DNA of 64,000 nt from VRUE01 sp963702705 (GCA_963702705.1 CAVPDR010000007.1:635431-699430), one strand, 5' to 3'. Counted from the stretch's first letter, positions 16,326-26,287 are shown. Notes: generated from the letters alone by a model not told the origin. Program-made: numbers and translations.

Positions 16326-18631
16326 ATGACTTCCCGTGTAGATATGCACTGCCATTCCACCGCTTCGCAGCTTTCGCGGCTTGGGGTTCAGCGCTCGCTT
16401 GGCCTTCCCGAGTGCGCCACGCCGCCCGAAGAGGTCTACGAGCTCGCCAAGCGACGGGGGATGGACTTCGTCACGATTACCGATCACGACACGATCGACG
16501 GTTGCCTCGAGTTGGCCGACCGTCCCGATTGCTTCGTCTCCGAGGAGCTGACCGCTCGCTTCGCCGGCGAGCCCCAGGCGGTTCACGTCCTCTGTTACGG
16601 GATCACCCCCGGAGACCATGAGTGGCTGCAGGCACACGCCGGCGATCTGGAGGCCTGCGCCGCATACCTCGATGACAACGAGATCGTCTGCGCGCTCGCG
16701 CACCCGTTCTACAACGTCGACGCGCCGCTGCTGCCCCGGCACCGGCGATTGCTCGCCGAGCTCTTCCCGATCTGGGAGGTGCGCAACGGGTCGCGGGCAG
16801 CCGAGCTGAATATGCCGGCCGCCGTCTACATCGAGACGCATGGCGGCACCGGCATCGGCGGCTCCGACGATCACGCCGGCGTGGATATCGGCCGCACTTT
16901 CACCGAGGCGCCCGCGGCCGCCACGCCGGAAGAGTTTCTGCGTCACCTGCGCGCTGGCGACGTCGCCGTCGGGGGCGAGCAGGGCAGCGCCGCCAAGTGG
17001 GCTCACACGGCGATGGCGCTTGCCACCCGCGCCCTGTCCCTCCCCGCTTCCGGTGCGCCTTTTGCGGCTATAGACCACAAAAGGCGCACCGGAACGGTCG
17101 ATCCGGCTGCGGTGCTGAAGATTGCTCAGCGGGTGATCAGCGAGGGCGTTGCCCGGGAGGGCAAGGTTGCGGCCGACATCGGGCCCGACGATGCCCGGGC
17201 GCTGCTCGAGGCCTGGCTGCGCTCGATCGACCTCGACCTGCGCGGTCGCGATCTGCTCGCCTACATGCAGGCGGAGGACTTCTCGCACGCCGACCTCTAC
17301 CGGCGGGCCCGCCGCACCCACGAGCGGCGTCTGCGCAGCGCGATCGAGCAGGGTTCGGCGGCGGCGGCACGGGGTGATGTCGGCGCTGCCCTCGGCGGTC
17401 TCTTCGACGCTCTCCTCCCGGCCGTGCCCTACGCGCCCGCAACCGCTTTCCTCGGTGCCGAGAAGGCGAAGCTCGCCGCTCGGCCGGCGGAGCGGCCGCG
17501 GATCGCTCTGATCGCCGACGGGATCGGCTCGAAGCACGGCGTCACCGCGACGATCGAGAAGATCCGCGAGCTCGGCGTGCCCGGTTTCGAGATCGAGGTG
17601 GTCGGTACCGATGCGGGCGTCGACCGGCGGCTGCCGGCGGCGGCCGAGCTCGAGGTTCCCTTCTACGCCGGGATGAGCCTCGGCGTCCCCGGCCTTCCCG
17701 ATCTAGTCGAGACGCTTGCCGAGGGTCGCTACGACGCCGTCCACGTCACCGCCCCCGGCCCCGCCGGCGTCGCCGCGACCCTGCTCAACCGGATCGCCGG
17801 CACGCCGCTGATCGCCAGTTACCACACCGAGCTCGGCGCTTACGCCGGCCTGCGCAGCGGCGACGGCGGCATCGAGTCGATCGCGCAGATGGCACTGGGC
17901 GCGTTCTACGGCGCGCCCTCGCTGGTGCTCTCGCCGAGCCCGGCGGCGGACCGCTCGCTGCTCGCGCTCGGCGTCGATCCGGCCCGGCTGGGGCGCTGGG
18001 AGCGCGGCGTCGACGTCTCCCGCTTCGATCCCGGCAAGGCCGCCCGCGAGGACTACCCGGGCGAGATCAAGGTTCTCTACGCCGGCCGCCTCACCCGCGA
18101 GAAGGGGGTCGACCTTCTCGCCGAGAGCTTCCTGCGGGCGCGCGAGTCCGACCCGAGGCTGCACCTGCTGCTGGCCGGCGGCGGGCCCGAGGAGGAGGAG
18201 CTGCGCGCCCGGCTCGGCGAGCACGCGACCTTCCTCGGCTGGCTCGAAGGGCGAGGACCTGGCCCGCGCCTACGCCAGCGCCGACATCTTCCTCTTCTGC
18301 TCGACCACCGACACCTACGGCCAGGTCGTGCTCGAGGCCGGCGCCAGCGGGCTGCCGGTCGTCGCCGTCGCCGAGGGCGGCCCGGCCTCGCTGGTCGAGA
18401 ATCGCCACACCGGGATGCTCTGCCAGCCCGACGCCGATCACATCGCCGGCACCGTGCTGCAGCTCGCCGCCTCGCCGCTGCTGCGCCGCCACCTCGGCGC
18501 CTCCGCCGTCCGCGCGGTCCGCGGACCGCTCCTGGGAGCGGGCGTTGGAGCAGCTCGCGGGGCGGCTATCGACGCGCCCTCGGCACCGCGTCCGGCGATC
18601 GCTGGGCAAGTCGCCCGCCCGCGCCGCCTGA
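16326..18631 (+). CDS. PHP-domain / family 4 glycosyltransferase fusion (frameshifted)
   Basis: Residues 1-235 form a PHP-type metal hydrolase domain: VDMHCHSTAS, FVTITDHDTIDG, CALAHPFYN and GGSDDHAGVDIG supply the His/Asp metal ligands. A helical middle follows (to about 390). Then comes a GT-B glycosyltransferase: PRIALIADGIGSKHGVTATI, IASYHTELGAYAGL, VLYAGRLTREKGVDLLAES, and EDLARAYASADIFLF...TYGQVVLEAGASGLPVVA. Frame changes lie near 18250 and 18530-18560; the stop near 18631 is my best reading and the next gene starts at 18651. A palindromic element is inserted in frame at residues 241-257. Substrate unknown; a role in cell-surface glycoconjugates is likely. Confidence 0.78.
17048..17094. 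repeat. In-frame palindromic element inside the PHP-glycosyltransferase gene
   Basis: Perfect 17-bp arms TTCCGGTGCGCCTTTTG and CAAAAGGCGCACCGGAA lie around a 13-base loop with CTATAG. The first 14 bases of the core arm, TCCGGTGCGCCTTT, are identical to the intergenic element at 41513. It is read through as SGAPFAAIDHKRRTG in the linker after the PHP domain. Confidence 0.8.
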
Positions 18632-18650
18632 GTCGGCCGGGACGGCGGCG

Positions 18651-20755
18651 ATGCGTCAGTACGATGGGCCGATCGACGATCCCGCTCTCTACTTCAACCG
18701 CGAGCTCTCCTGGCTCGACTTCAACCAGCGGGTGCTGGAACTCGCCGAGGACCCCGCGGTGCCGCTGCTGGAGCAGGTCCGCTTCTGCGCGATCTACGCC
18801 TCCAACCTCGACGAGTTCTTCATGGTCCGGGTGGCGGGGCTGTTCGACCAGATCGACGCCGGGATCGACGCGCGCGGGCCCGACGGCCTGCCCCCGGGAG
18901 AGCAGATCGACGCGATCCAGGCGCGCGTGCTGGAGCTCGACCACCGCCTGCATGACTGCTTCAACGGCACTCTGCGCCCGGCGCTGGAGGAGCAAGGGAT
19001 CCGCATCGTCTCGCTCGATACCGCGAGCGAGGAGGAGCGGCGCGAAATCGACGTCCGCTTCCACGAGCAGGTCTTCCCGGCGCTGACGCCGCTGGTGATC
19101 GGCCTCGGCCGGCCCTTCCCCTATATCTCCAATCTCTCGCTCAGCCTCGGCGTGCTGCTGCGCGATCCCGAGAGCGGCACCGAGATCATCGCCCGGGTCA
19201 AGGTGCCGAAGGAGCTGCTCGGCCGCTTCCTGCCGGTGGGGGAGGGGGCAAGGCCTTCGTGCCGCTGGAGGAGGCGATCGCCGCCAACCTCGACGTGCTC
19301 TTCCCGGGCACCGAGGTGGTCGAGCACGGCTACTTCCGGGTCACCCGCGACGCCGACTTCACCGTCTCCGACGAGGCCGACGACCTGCTGCAGGCGGTCC
19401 AGGACGAGATTCGCCGCCGCCGCTTCGGCGAGGTCGTGCGGCTCGAGATCGCCGCCGGGATGAACTCGAAGCTGCGCCAGCAGCTGATCGACGCACTGCG
19501 CCTGGAGGACCGTGAGGTTTATGACGTCGACGGCCTGATCGACCTCGCCGACCTCACCGATGTCGCCGACGTCCCCGGCCACGCCGAGCTGCGCTTCTCG
19601 CCCTGGACGCCGGTGACGCAGCCGCGCCTGCAGGGCGAGGACGAGGAGCAGGTCAATATGTTCGCGGCGATCCGCCAGGGCGACGTCCTCGTCCACCATC
19701 CCTACGACTCCTTCGACACCTCGGTCGAGCGCTTCGTCGAGCAGGCGGTCGCCGACCCCGACGTGCTGGCGATCAAGCAGACGGTGTACCGGACCAGCGA
19801 CGACTCGCCACTGGTCCCGGGCCTGATCCGCGCCTCCGAACGCGGCAAGCAGGCGGTCTGCATGGTCGAGCTGAAGGCCCGCTTCGACGAGGAGGCCAAC
19901 ATCCACTGGGCGAAGTCGCTGGAGGAGTCCGGCGTCCACGTCGTCTACGGCATCCCCGGCCTGAAGACCCACGTCAAGGCGATCGTCGTCGCCCGTCGCG
20001 AGGGCGACCGGGTGCGCGAGTACGTCCACATCGGCACCGGCAACTACCACCCCAAGACCGCCCGCCTCTACACCGACTTCGGCCTCTTCACCGCCGACGA
20101 GGAGATCGGCGCCGACGTCGCCGAGATGTTCAACTTCCTCACCGGCTACGGGCGCCCGGCCGAGTACCGCAAGGTCCTGGTCTCGCCGACGACGATGCGC
20201 GATCGCATCATCGAGGAGATCGAGACGCACGGTCGAGGCGCACCGGGCCGGCGAAGAGGCGCGGATCGCGCTGAAGATGAACTCGCTGGTCGACGCCGCC
20301 TGCATCCGGGCGCTTTACGAGGCCTCGCGGGCGGGCGTGCGGGTCGACCTCAACGTGCGCGGCATCTGCTGCCTGCGGCCGGGCGTGCCCGGGGTCTCGG
20401 AGAACATCCGGGTGATCTCGATCGTCGGCCGCTTCCTCGAGCACTCGCGCGTCTACACCTTCCAGCGCGGCGAGGAGCACGCGCGTGCTGATGGGCTCCG
20501 CCGACCTGATGCCGCGCAACCTCGACAGCCGGGTCGAGCTGGTGACGCCGGTCGAGGACCCGGGCCTGAAAGCCGAGCTGCTCGACGTGCTGGAGCGCTG
20601 CTTCGCCGAGAACGCCAACGCCTGGGAGCTCGATGCCGAGGGCGCCTGGACCCGGCTGCGAGCCGGAAAACGGGCAGCGGCGCAGCGTCCAGGAGGAGTT
20701 GCGCGAGCGCCACGCCGCCCGCGCCGCCGAGCAGCTCGCCGCCACCGCCGGCTGA
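18651..20755 (+). CDS. ppk1: Polyphosphate kinase 1 (frameshifted)
   Basis: Makes polyphosphate reversibly from ATP. The N-terminal domain is YFNRELSWLDFNQRVLELAED with ASNLDEFFMVRVAGL. The head domain and two phospholipase-D-like catalytic domains follow: MFAAIRQGDVLVHHPYDSF, DPDVLAIKQTVYRTS and GIPGLKTHVKA. The segment with the catalytic His is YVHIGTGNYHPKTARLY, followed by RGICCLRPGVPG near the end. Frame changes lie near 19250, 20235, 20485 and 20665; joined, the protein is about 700 residues, as expected. The stop at 20753-20755 comes from the last frame (EELRERHAAR...ATAG). Confidence 0.93.
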
Positions 20756-20794
20756 GCAGGGCGCGCCCGCCTCTATCAATAGGATTGCCGGGCC

Positions 20795-21413
20795 GTGCGC
20801 CTCTCCCTCCTGCCTCGCGATCGCACCTTCTTCGACCTCTTCATCGAGGCCGGGCAGAACACCCTCGAGGCTTCGCGGCTGCTCGACCAGATGATGGGGT
20901 CCTGGCCCGACGACGACGGTCTCGCCCAGGAGATCTTCAAGGCCGAGCAGGAGGGCGACCGGATCACCCACGACGATCATCAAACGCCTCAACTCGACCT
21001 TCGTCACCCCGATCGACCGCGAGGACATCTACGGGCTGGCGACGCAGATGGACGACATCGTCGACTACACCGAGGAGGCGGCGGACCTGCTCGGCCTCTA
21101 CAAGATCGAGGCGCCGATGTCGCAGGCCCAGGCGCTGACCAAAGTCCTGGTCGGGGCCTGTGAGCAGCTCGCCGAGGGGCTCGAGCACCTGCCCGAGTTC
21201 AAGGACCTCGACAAATACTGGATCGAGATCCACCGCCTGGAGAACGAGGGCGACCGGATCTCCCGCGACGCCGTCGCCTCGCTCTTCTCCAACGGGATCG
21301 ACCCGATGGTCGTGATCCGCTGGAAGGACATGTTCGCCGTGCTCGAGAACGCGATCGACGCGACCGAGACGGCTGCCCAGATAATCGAGGGCATCGTCAT
21401 CAAGAATTCGTGA
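20795..21413 (+). CDS. DUF47 / PhoU-like PiT accessory protein (one frameshift)
   Basis: Cytosolic helical protein of the DUF47 family, usually encoded just before a PiT phosphate transporter and thought to regulate it. It begins RLSLLPRDRTFFDLFIEAG. Metal-binding PhoU-like helices appear in FKAEQEGDRITHD and IHRLENEGDRISRDA. The frame changes near 20978, before IIKRLNSTFVTPIDREDIY. The start is GTG 20795. It lies 9 bases upstream of the transporter gene. Confidence 0.9.
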
Positions 21414-21422
21414 CGCCGTCAG

Positions 21423-22521
21423 ATGAGCTCTGACGTCATTCTGGTCATCGTCGTCGGCACGGCGCTCGCCTTCGACTTCACCAACGGGTTTCACGACACC
21501 GCCAACGTCGTCGCCACCTCGATCTCGACCGGGGCGGCGCGGCCCTCGGTGGCGATCGGGATCGCCTCGGCTGCTCAACTTCCTCGGCGCCTTCATCTCG
21601 ATCTCGGTCGCGGCGACCGTCGCCAACGACGTCGTCAACTCGGCCGTGATCACGCCGACGATCGTCTTCGCCGGGCTGATCGGGGCGATCGCCTGGAACC
21701 TGATCACCTGGTCCTTCGGCCTGCCGTCCAGCTCCTCGCACGCGCTGATCGGCGGCGTCGTCGGCTCGGCCGTGGCGGCGGCCGGCTTCGACGCGGTGCT
21801 CGCCGACGGCCTGGTCGGCAAGGTCCTGATCCCGGCCGTGATCGCGCCGATCCTCGCCTTCGTCGTCGCCGGGATCGCGATCGGGCTGGTCTACCGGGTC
21901 GTCGGCCGGCAGCGGCCGGGAATGGTGACCCGCGGCTTCCGCTACGGGCAGATCATCTCCGGCGGCCTGCTGGCGCTGGCCCACGGCACCAACGACGCGC
22001 AGAAGACGATGGGCGTGATCACCCTCGCCCTGGTCGCCAACGGCACGCTCGGCGCCAACGCCGATCCGCCGACCTGGGTGATCGTCTCCTCGGCCACCGC
22101 GATCGCCCTCGGCACCTACAGCGGCGGCTGGCGGATCATCCGCACGACCGGCACCCGGATCATCAAGATGGACGCGGCGCAGGGCTTCTCCGCCCAGGGC
22201 GCGGGCGCGACGGTGATCCTCGCCTCGACCCACTTCGGCTTCCCGCTCTCGACCACCCACGTGATCAACGGCGGCGTGATGGGCGCCGGCGCCGGCAAGC
22301 GGGTCTCGGCGGTGCGCTGGGGGGTGGCCGGCAACATCGTCACCGCCTGGCTGCTGACGCTGCCGGCCGCGGCGGCGATCGGCGCGCTCGCCTACGGCCT
22401 GACCGCGATCTTCGGCAGCGGCGCCCTCGGTCCGGTCCTGGTGACGCTGATGTCGCTCTCGCTGATCTTCGCTGTCTTCGCTCGCCGCTCGCGCGAGGGC
22501 GCCCCGGTGCCCGCGGGCTGA
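21423..22521 (+). CDS. pit: PiT-family inorganic phosphate transporter (one frameshift)
   Basis: Low-affinity, ion-coupled phosphate permease. Both inverted PiT signatures are present: FDFTNGFHDTANVVATSIST near the N-terminus and ALAHGTNDAQKTMGVI near the middle. About ten hydrophobic helices and SLPSSSSHALIGG / STTHVINGGVMGAG repeats are visible. One frame change near 21570 (LLNFLGAFISISVAATVAND resumes). With the DUF47 gene it forms a standard PiT pair, complementing the high-affinity Pst system upstream. Confidence 0.93.
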
Positions 22522-22524
22522 GCG

Positions 22525-22761
22525 ATGGCGGTCGTGGTCGAGACCAAGCAGCTGCTGGAGACGGTGATCGCCTCGCTGGTCGCCGGCGTCGGGGTCACGG
22601 TCGTCTTCTCGGTCGCGATCTGGGGCGTCGCCCGCTTCGCCGACCTCAGCCGCAACGAGCGTCCGCTGGCCGCGGGGGCGGCGGCGGCGCTGGCCGGCCT
22701 GGCCATGCTGGTCACCCTGGCGGCGGTCGCTTTCGGCATCGTCGTGATGACGCGCAAGTGA
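22525..22761 (+). CDS. Small two-helix membrane protein, 78 aa
   Basis: Not recognised. Two hydrophobic helices (VIASLVAGVGVTVVFSVAIW and LAGLAMLVTLAAVAFGIVVM) are joined by a charged cytosolic-type loop FADLSRNERPL. It starts 3 bases after the PiT stop, so it is probably co-transcribed and may be an accessory of the transporter. Intact frame. Confidence 0.65.
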   Translation: MAVVVETKQLLETVIASLVAGVGVTVVFSVAIWGVARFADLSRNERPLAAGAAAALAGLAMLVTLAAVAFGIVVMTRK

Positions 22762-22773
22762 GCGGATCGCCCG

Positions 22774-23142
22774 GTGCGTAGAATTTTTCCTGTGCGCACC
22801 CTGCGCGATGTCGCGATCATCATGCTGCTGGCGCTGTTCGTCGCCTTCGCCCCTTCGGGCGGCAACTTCGCCGAAGCGGTCCTGACCGCGATCACGATGG
22901 GCTTCCTCGCGGCGATCGCCTGGATGGTGTTCGTGCTCGGCCGCCAGAACCAGCTCACCCTGGCGACGCTGAGCGACTCCCGGCGGGCGATCCTCTACGG
23001 CGCCTTGGGCATGCTCGCGCTGCTGATCGCCGGCAGCGACGAGCTCTTCTCCAGCGGCGGCGGCACTCTGGTCTGGATCGTCCTGCTCGGCGCCTCGATC
23101 GCGGCGATCTGGCGGATCTGGATCGACGCGAACTCCTACTGA
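22774..23142 (+). CDS. Small membrane protein, 122 aa
   Basis: Not recognised. Four hydrophobic segments (DVAIIMLLALFVAFAP, AITMGFLAAIAWMVFVLG, AILYGALGMLALLIAG, TLVWIVLLGASIAAIWRIW) suggest a polytopic protein. The start may be GTG 22774 or GTG 22792. It follows the previous small membrane gene by 12 bases and probably closes the PiT operon. Confidence 0.6.
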   Translation: MRRIFPVRTLRDVAIIMLLALFVAFAPSGGNFAEAVLTAITMGFLAAIAWMVFVLGRQNQLTLATLSDSRRAILYGALGMLALLIAGSDELFSSGGGTLVWIVLLGASIAAIWRIWIDANSY

Positions 23143-23210
23143 GGCTGAAGTCGTGACTGATTCGCGCGCTTGAGCGCGCCACGCGCGCGTTCGCGGCTGC
23201 AACGGTCGCC

Positions 23211-23564
23211 GTGTGCCGTCACCGACCGCTCAGCAGCGCAGGCCACAGGGAGGAAGGGACCGCCTCGGTCGAGCTGATCGCGGTGGTTCCCTTCCTGCTG
23301 CTGGCGGTCCTGGTGGCGGCACAGATCGGCCTCGCCGGCCAGGCGCTGTGGTCGGCGGGAGTGGCGGCCCGGGCGGGAGCGCGGGCGGCGCTCGTCGGCG
23401 GCGACGCGACGGCGGCGGCGCGACGGGCGCTGCCACCGTCGCTGCGGTCCGGCGCCGAGGTGGGCGATTCGGGTGCCGTTTCCGTGCGGGTGGCGATCCC
23501 GCGCCTGCTGCCGGGGATGCCGCGGCTGATGGTCGGGGCGAAGACGGCGCTGGGCGATGGGTAG
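23211..23564 (+). CDS. TadE-like pilus-assembly protein
   Basis: Short single-span protein with the TadE pattern: EEGTASVELIAVVPFLLLAVLVAAQIGLAGQ, in which the Gly-Thr-Ala-Ser-Val-Glu stretch before the helix is typical. An extracytoplasmic domain of about 80 residues follows. TadE-like proteins are pseudopilins or minor pilins of Flp/Tad systems. No TadA ATPase, CpaB or Flp pilin gene is visible. The start is GTG 23211; the stop overlaps the next start. Confidence 0.8.
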   Translation: MCRHRPLSSAGHREEGTASVELIAVVPFLLLAVLVAAQIGLAGQALWSAGVAARAGARAALVGGDATAAARRALPPSLRSGAEVGDSGAVSVRVAIPRLLPGMPRLMVGAKTALGDG

Positions 23565-23894
23565 GGAGGGCGGGACAGGCGACCGTGGAGCTCGTTGCCG
23601 CGATCCCAGCGCTGCTGCTGGCGGGGCTGCTCGCACTGCAGCTCCTTGCCGTCGGCTACGCCCTGACGCTTGCCGACGGTGCCGCCGAGGCGGGGGCGCT
23701 GGCGCTAGCCGCCGGGAGGCCGGCAAGGGGCGCGGTCGCGCGAGGCCCTGCCGGGCTGGGCCGGCGACGACAGCGAGGTCTCGGTGCACGGGGGAGAGGT
23801 CACGGTGCGCCTGACCCCGCCATCGCCGTTTCCGTCGCTGGCCGAGCACCTCGCGGTCACCAGCTCCGCCTTCGCCAGGAAGGCATCGCGATGA
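23557..23894 (+). CDS. Second TadE-like protein (frameshifted)
   Basis: Paralogous in layout to the gene before it: GQATVELVAAIPALLLAGLLALQLLAVGYAL is the TadE-like N-terminal helix. A short extracytoplasmic part is read after a frame change near 23740 as DDSEVSVHGGEVTVRLTPP, then SLAEHLAVTSSAFARKASR. Another one-base change near 23570 is needed to use ATG 23557. The stop at 23892-23894 overlaps the next ATG (ATGA), which supports this reconstruction. Confidence 0.65.
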
Positions 23895-24511
23895 GCGAGA
23901 GCGTGATCCTCGTCACCGCGGTTGGCGACGCGAGTGGCTCGAAGGCGGCGGCAGCGGCGCTCGCCTGCGCCGGCTCGGAGCCGGATCGGCCGGGACTGTT
24001 GATCGACGTCGGCGGCCGCGCCGCCGCGCCCGACCCTGGTCGCCTCGGCCGCTGCGCGTCAGCTTGGAGGAGCGGCTCGCGGTTCACCTACCGCGGCTGC
24101 GCGCGGCCTCGCGCGGGCAGACCTGCCACCTCGCTGTCGCTGACGAGGCGGAGGCACTCGAGAGTGTGCGCGCGGCGCTGCCGCTGGTCCGCGACTCGGT
24201 CGCGGTCGTCCATCTTCCGCCGGCGCGGCTCCAGGAGGCGCTCGCCGATGCCGGCATTCGGCTCACCGGCGTACTGCTCCGCGCCGACCTCGAGGCCGAC
24301 CGCGCCCTCACCGCGCTTGCGGTCCGCGATCTGGTCGCCCACGGCCTGCGCGCGAAGGTCCTGAAAGCGCGCGCTCGGCTGGGTCCCCGCCCGCCGTGCG
24401 CTGTTCGGGGTCCTGCCTTCCGCCACTCCGGGAGGCCTGCCCACTGGCTTGGCCGAGTCTCTTTTGGAAAACGAAAATCAGACTGGAGCACCGGTGCTAC
24501 GATGCCCTTGA
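23891..24511 (+). CDS. Hypothetical protein with ATPase-like N-terminus (frameshifted)
   Basis: It begins SESVILVTAVGDASGSKAAAAALACAGSE, which resembles the first strand and loop of a ParA/MinD-type ATPase but lacks a proper Walker Lys-Ser/Thr. It then reads GLLIDVGGRAPRPTLVASAAARQLEERL and, after a frame change near 24035, HLAVADEAEALESVRAALPLV and DSVAVVHLPPARLQEAL. The tail reads GLPTGLAESLLENE. In Tad loci CpaE/TadZ ATPases sit beside TadE genes, so a degenerate TadZ-like role is possible. The stop overlaps the antitoxin ATG. Confidence 0.5.
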
Positions 24512-24765
24512 TGACCAAGAAACTGACCCAGCGAGAACTTCGCAACAACAGCGGCGAGATCATGAGGGCCCTCGACGAAGGCGAGGACTTCATCGTGACC
24601 CGCAACGGGAAGCCGGTCGGTGAGCTGCGCCCGTACAAACCGCGGCAATACATCCCCCGCGACGTCTTTCTTGCCGCCTTCGAGGGAGCTCCGCAGATCG
24701 ACTACGAGAAGTTCCGGCAAGATATCGACGCTTACGCCGATCAGGATCCTACGCCCCGTGGCTGA
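24511..24765 (+). CDS. Phd/YefM-type antitoxin
   Basis: An 84-residue protein: MTKKLTQRELRNNSGEIMRA is a classic Phd/YefM N-terminal DNA-binding fold, followed by EGEDFIVTRNGKPVGELRP. The acidic C-terminus (FRQDIDAYADQDP) would bind the toxin. An in-frame ATG at 24502 is also possible. It overlaps the downstream PIN gene, the usual antitoxin-toxin order, and presumably autorepresses the pair. Confidence 0.85.
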   Translation: MTKKLTQRELRNNSGEIMRALDEGEDFIVTRNGKPVGELRPYKPRQYIPRDVFLAAFEGAPQIDYEKFRQDIDAYADQDPTPRG

Positions 24766-25174
24766 GCCCCCGGGGGGCGTGGTCTGATCGACACATCGGT
24801 GGTGATCGGTATCGACGCGGTGGACCCTGCCCGACTTCCGGCCGAGATCTCGATTTCGTCCTTGACGTTGGCAGAGCTGACCGCCGGGCCACACGCTGTC
24901 GCGGATGAGATGGAACGGGCGCGACGCCAGCATCGCCTCCAGCGCTTCGAGACGGGCGTCGAAGCGGTGCCCTTTGACTCCGCCTGCGCGCGCGCCTACG
25001 GGCCCGTCTATGTGGCGGTCGTCTCGCAGGGGCCGAAAGCCGCGGGGGTCTCGAGCCGTCGATCTGATGATCGCTGCCACTGCCTTGGCATATGACTTCC
25101 CTCTTTACACCCTGAACGCCAAGGATCTCCGCGGCCTCGAGGAGCTGATCGAGATCGTCGACGTCGGCGCCTGA
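24758..25174 (+). CDS. VapC-like PIN-domain toxin (frameshifted)
   Basis: PIN-family ribonuclease toxin. Acidic active-site positions are visible: LIDTSVVIGID (first Asp), SSLTLAELTAG (Glu) and RAVDLMIAATALAYDFPLYT with TLNAKDL (Asp cluster). The frame changes near 24783, where one C seems lost before CTGATCGAC, and near 25041. Start GTG 24758 overlaps the antitoxin stop. If the indels are real the toxin is dead; missing bases are more likely. Confidence 0.8.
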
Positions 25175-25241
25175 GGAGTCGTCTCTTGCACGGGCGCGGC
25201 TTGGCCGCCGTCTGTGCCCCGCGTTCCGCCAGAATCGCCGC

Positions 25242-26237
25242 ATGCTGACCGTCGCGGTAACCGGGCCCACGGGTGAGATCGGCAGGGCCTTTATTTCCGC
25301 CCTCGAGCGGCTGCCTGAAATCGAGCGGGTGATCGGCATGGCGCGGCGGCCATTTGACCTGGCCGGGCACGGCTGGGAGAAGACCGAGTACCGGCGCGGC
25401 GACGTGCTCGATCGGGACGCCGTCGACGAGCTGGTCGCCGATGCCGACGTCGTCGTCCACCTCGCCTTCGCGATCGTCGCCGGTGGCAGCGAGAGTCGCG
25501 AAGTCAACCTGACCGGCTCGCGCAATGTCTTCGAGGCCGCCGCGGCGGCCGGCGCGAAGCGGCTCGTCTACACGTCATCCGTCGCCGCATACGGCTTTCA
25601 CCGCGGCATGCCCGCCCTGCTCGAGGAGGATGAGCCGGTGCGCGGCACTTCGCGCCATCCCTACTCCGCCCACAAGGCAGCGGTCGAGGCCGAGCTCGCC
25701 GCCGCGCTCGAGGACTCAGACACCGACGCCTACGTCTTCCGCCCCTGCATCGTCGCCGGACCGGAAGCGACGCTGCTGCTCGACCTGATCCCGCTGCTCG
25801 CGGTCGGCCAGCGGATTCCCGGTCCGCTGCGCTGGGCGCTGGGCAAGGTACCCGAGCTGCGCCCGGTGCTGCCCGATCCCGGCGTGCCCTTCCAGCTCGT
25901 CCATCACGACGACGTCGCTGCTGCCCTCTGCGCCGCGGTCGTCGGCCACGGCGATCCCGGCGTCTACAACCTCGCTGGACCGGGGCAGCTGACGATCACC
26001 GATCTAGCCCACGCGCTCGGCTGGCACGCGGTGCCGGCGCCGCACCTCGCTGTTGGGGTCGCCGCCGAGGCCGTCGCCCTGATGCCGTTCCTGCCCGACG
26101 AGGCCGCCTGGATCGAGGCGGTCCGCCGGCCGGTGCTGATGGACACCGCGCGCGCCCGGCGCAAGCTGCACTGGATGCCGCACCACGACGCCCGCGCGAC
26201 GCTGAGGCAGACGGTCGAGGCTGTGCGCTCGCGCTGA
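25242..26237 (+). CDS. NAD-dependent epimerase/dehydratase family protein
   Basis: Extended short-chain dehydrogenase of 331 residues, intact. It has a Rossmann motif TVAVTGPTGEIGRAFISAL, ADVVVHLAFAIV, the catalytic Ser region LVYTSSVAAYG and the YxxxK pair in HPYSAHKAAVEAE. The C-terminus carries a substrate domain with FQLVHHDDVAAALCAAV and GVYNLAGPGQLTITDLA. Substrate unknown (nucleotide-sugar or related). It stands alone between the toxin and phosphoesterase genes. Confidence 0.88.
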   Translation: MLTVAVTGPTGEIGRAFISALERLPEIERVIGMARRPFDLAGHGWEKTEYRRGDVLDRDAVDELVADADVVVHLAFAIVAGGSESREVNLTGSRNVFEAAAAAGAKRLVYTSSVAAYGFHRGMPALLEEDEPVRGTSRHPYSAHKAAVEAELAAALEDSDTDAYVFRPCIVAGPEATLLLDLIPLLAVGQRIPGPLRWALGKVPELRPVLPDPGVPFQLVHHDDVAAALCAAVVGHGDPGVYNLAGPGQLTITDLAHALGWHAVPAPHLAVGVAAEAVALMPFLPDEAAWIEAVRRPVLMDTARARRKLHWMPHHDARATLRQTVEAVRSR

Positions 26238-26287
26238 TTAGTCAGAGTACTTGACCTCTTCCGTGGCATCCGGCTAGGGTCACTCGA

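Noticed and set aside
19121..20305. 394-residue minus-strand open frame opposite ppk1
   Set aside because: Shadow of ppk1; no domain or start context.
21478..23202. 574-residue open frame on the minus strand
   Set aside because: Antisense to the PiT and small membrane genes; composition is Arg/Asp/Gly-rich without motifs, as expected from GC-biased codons.
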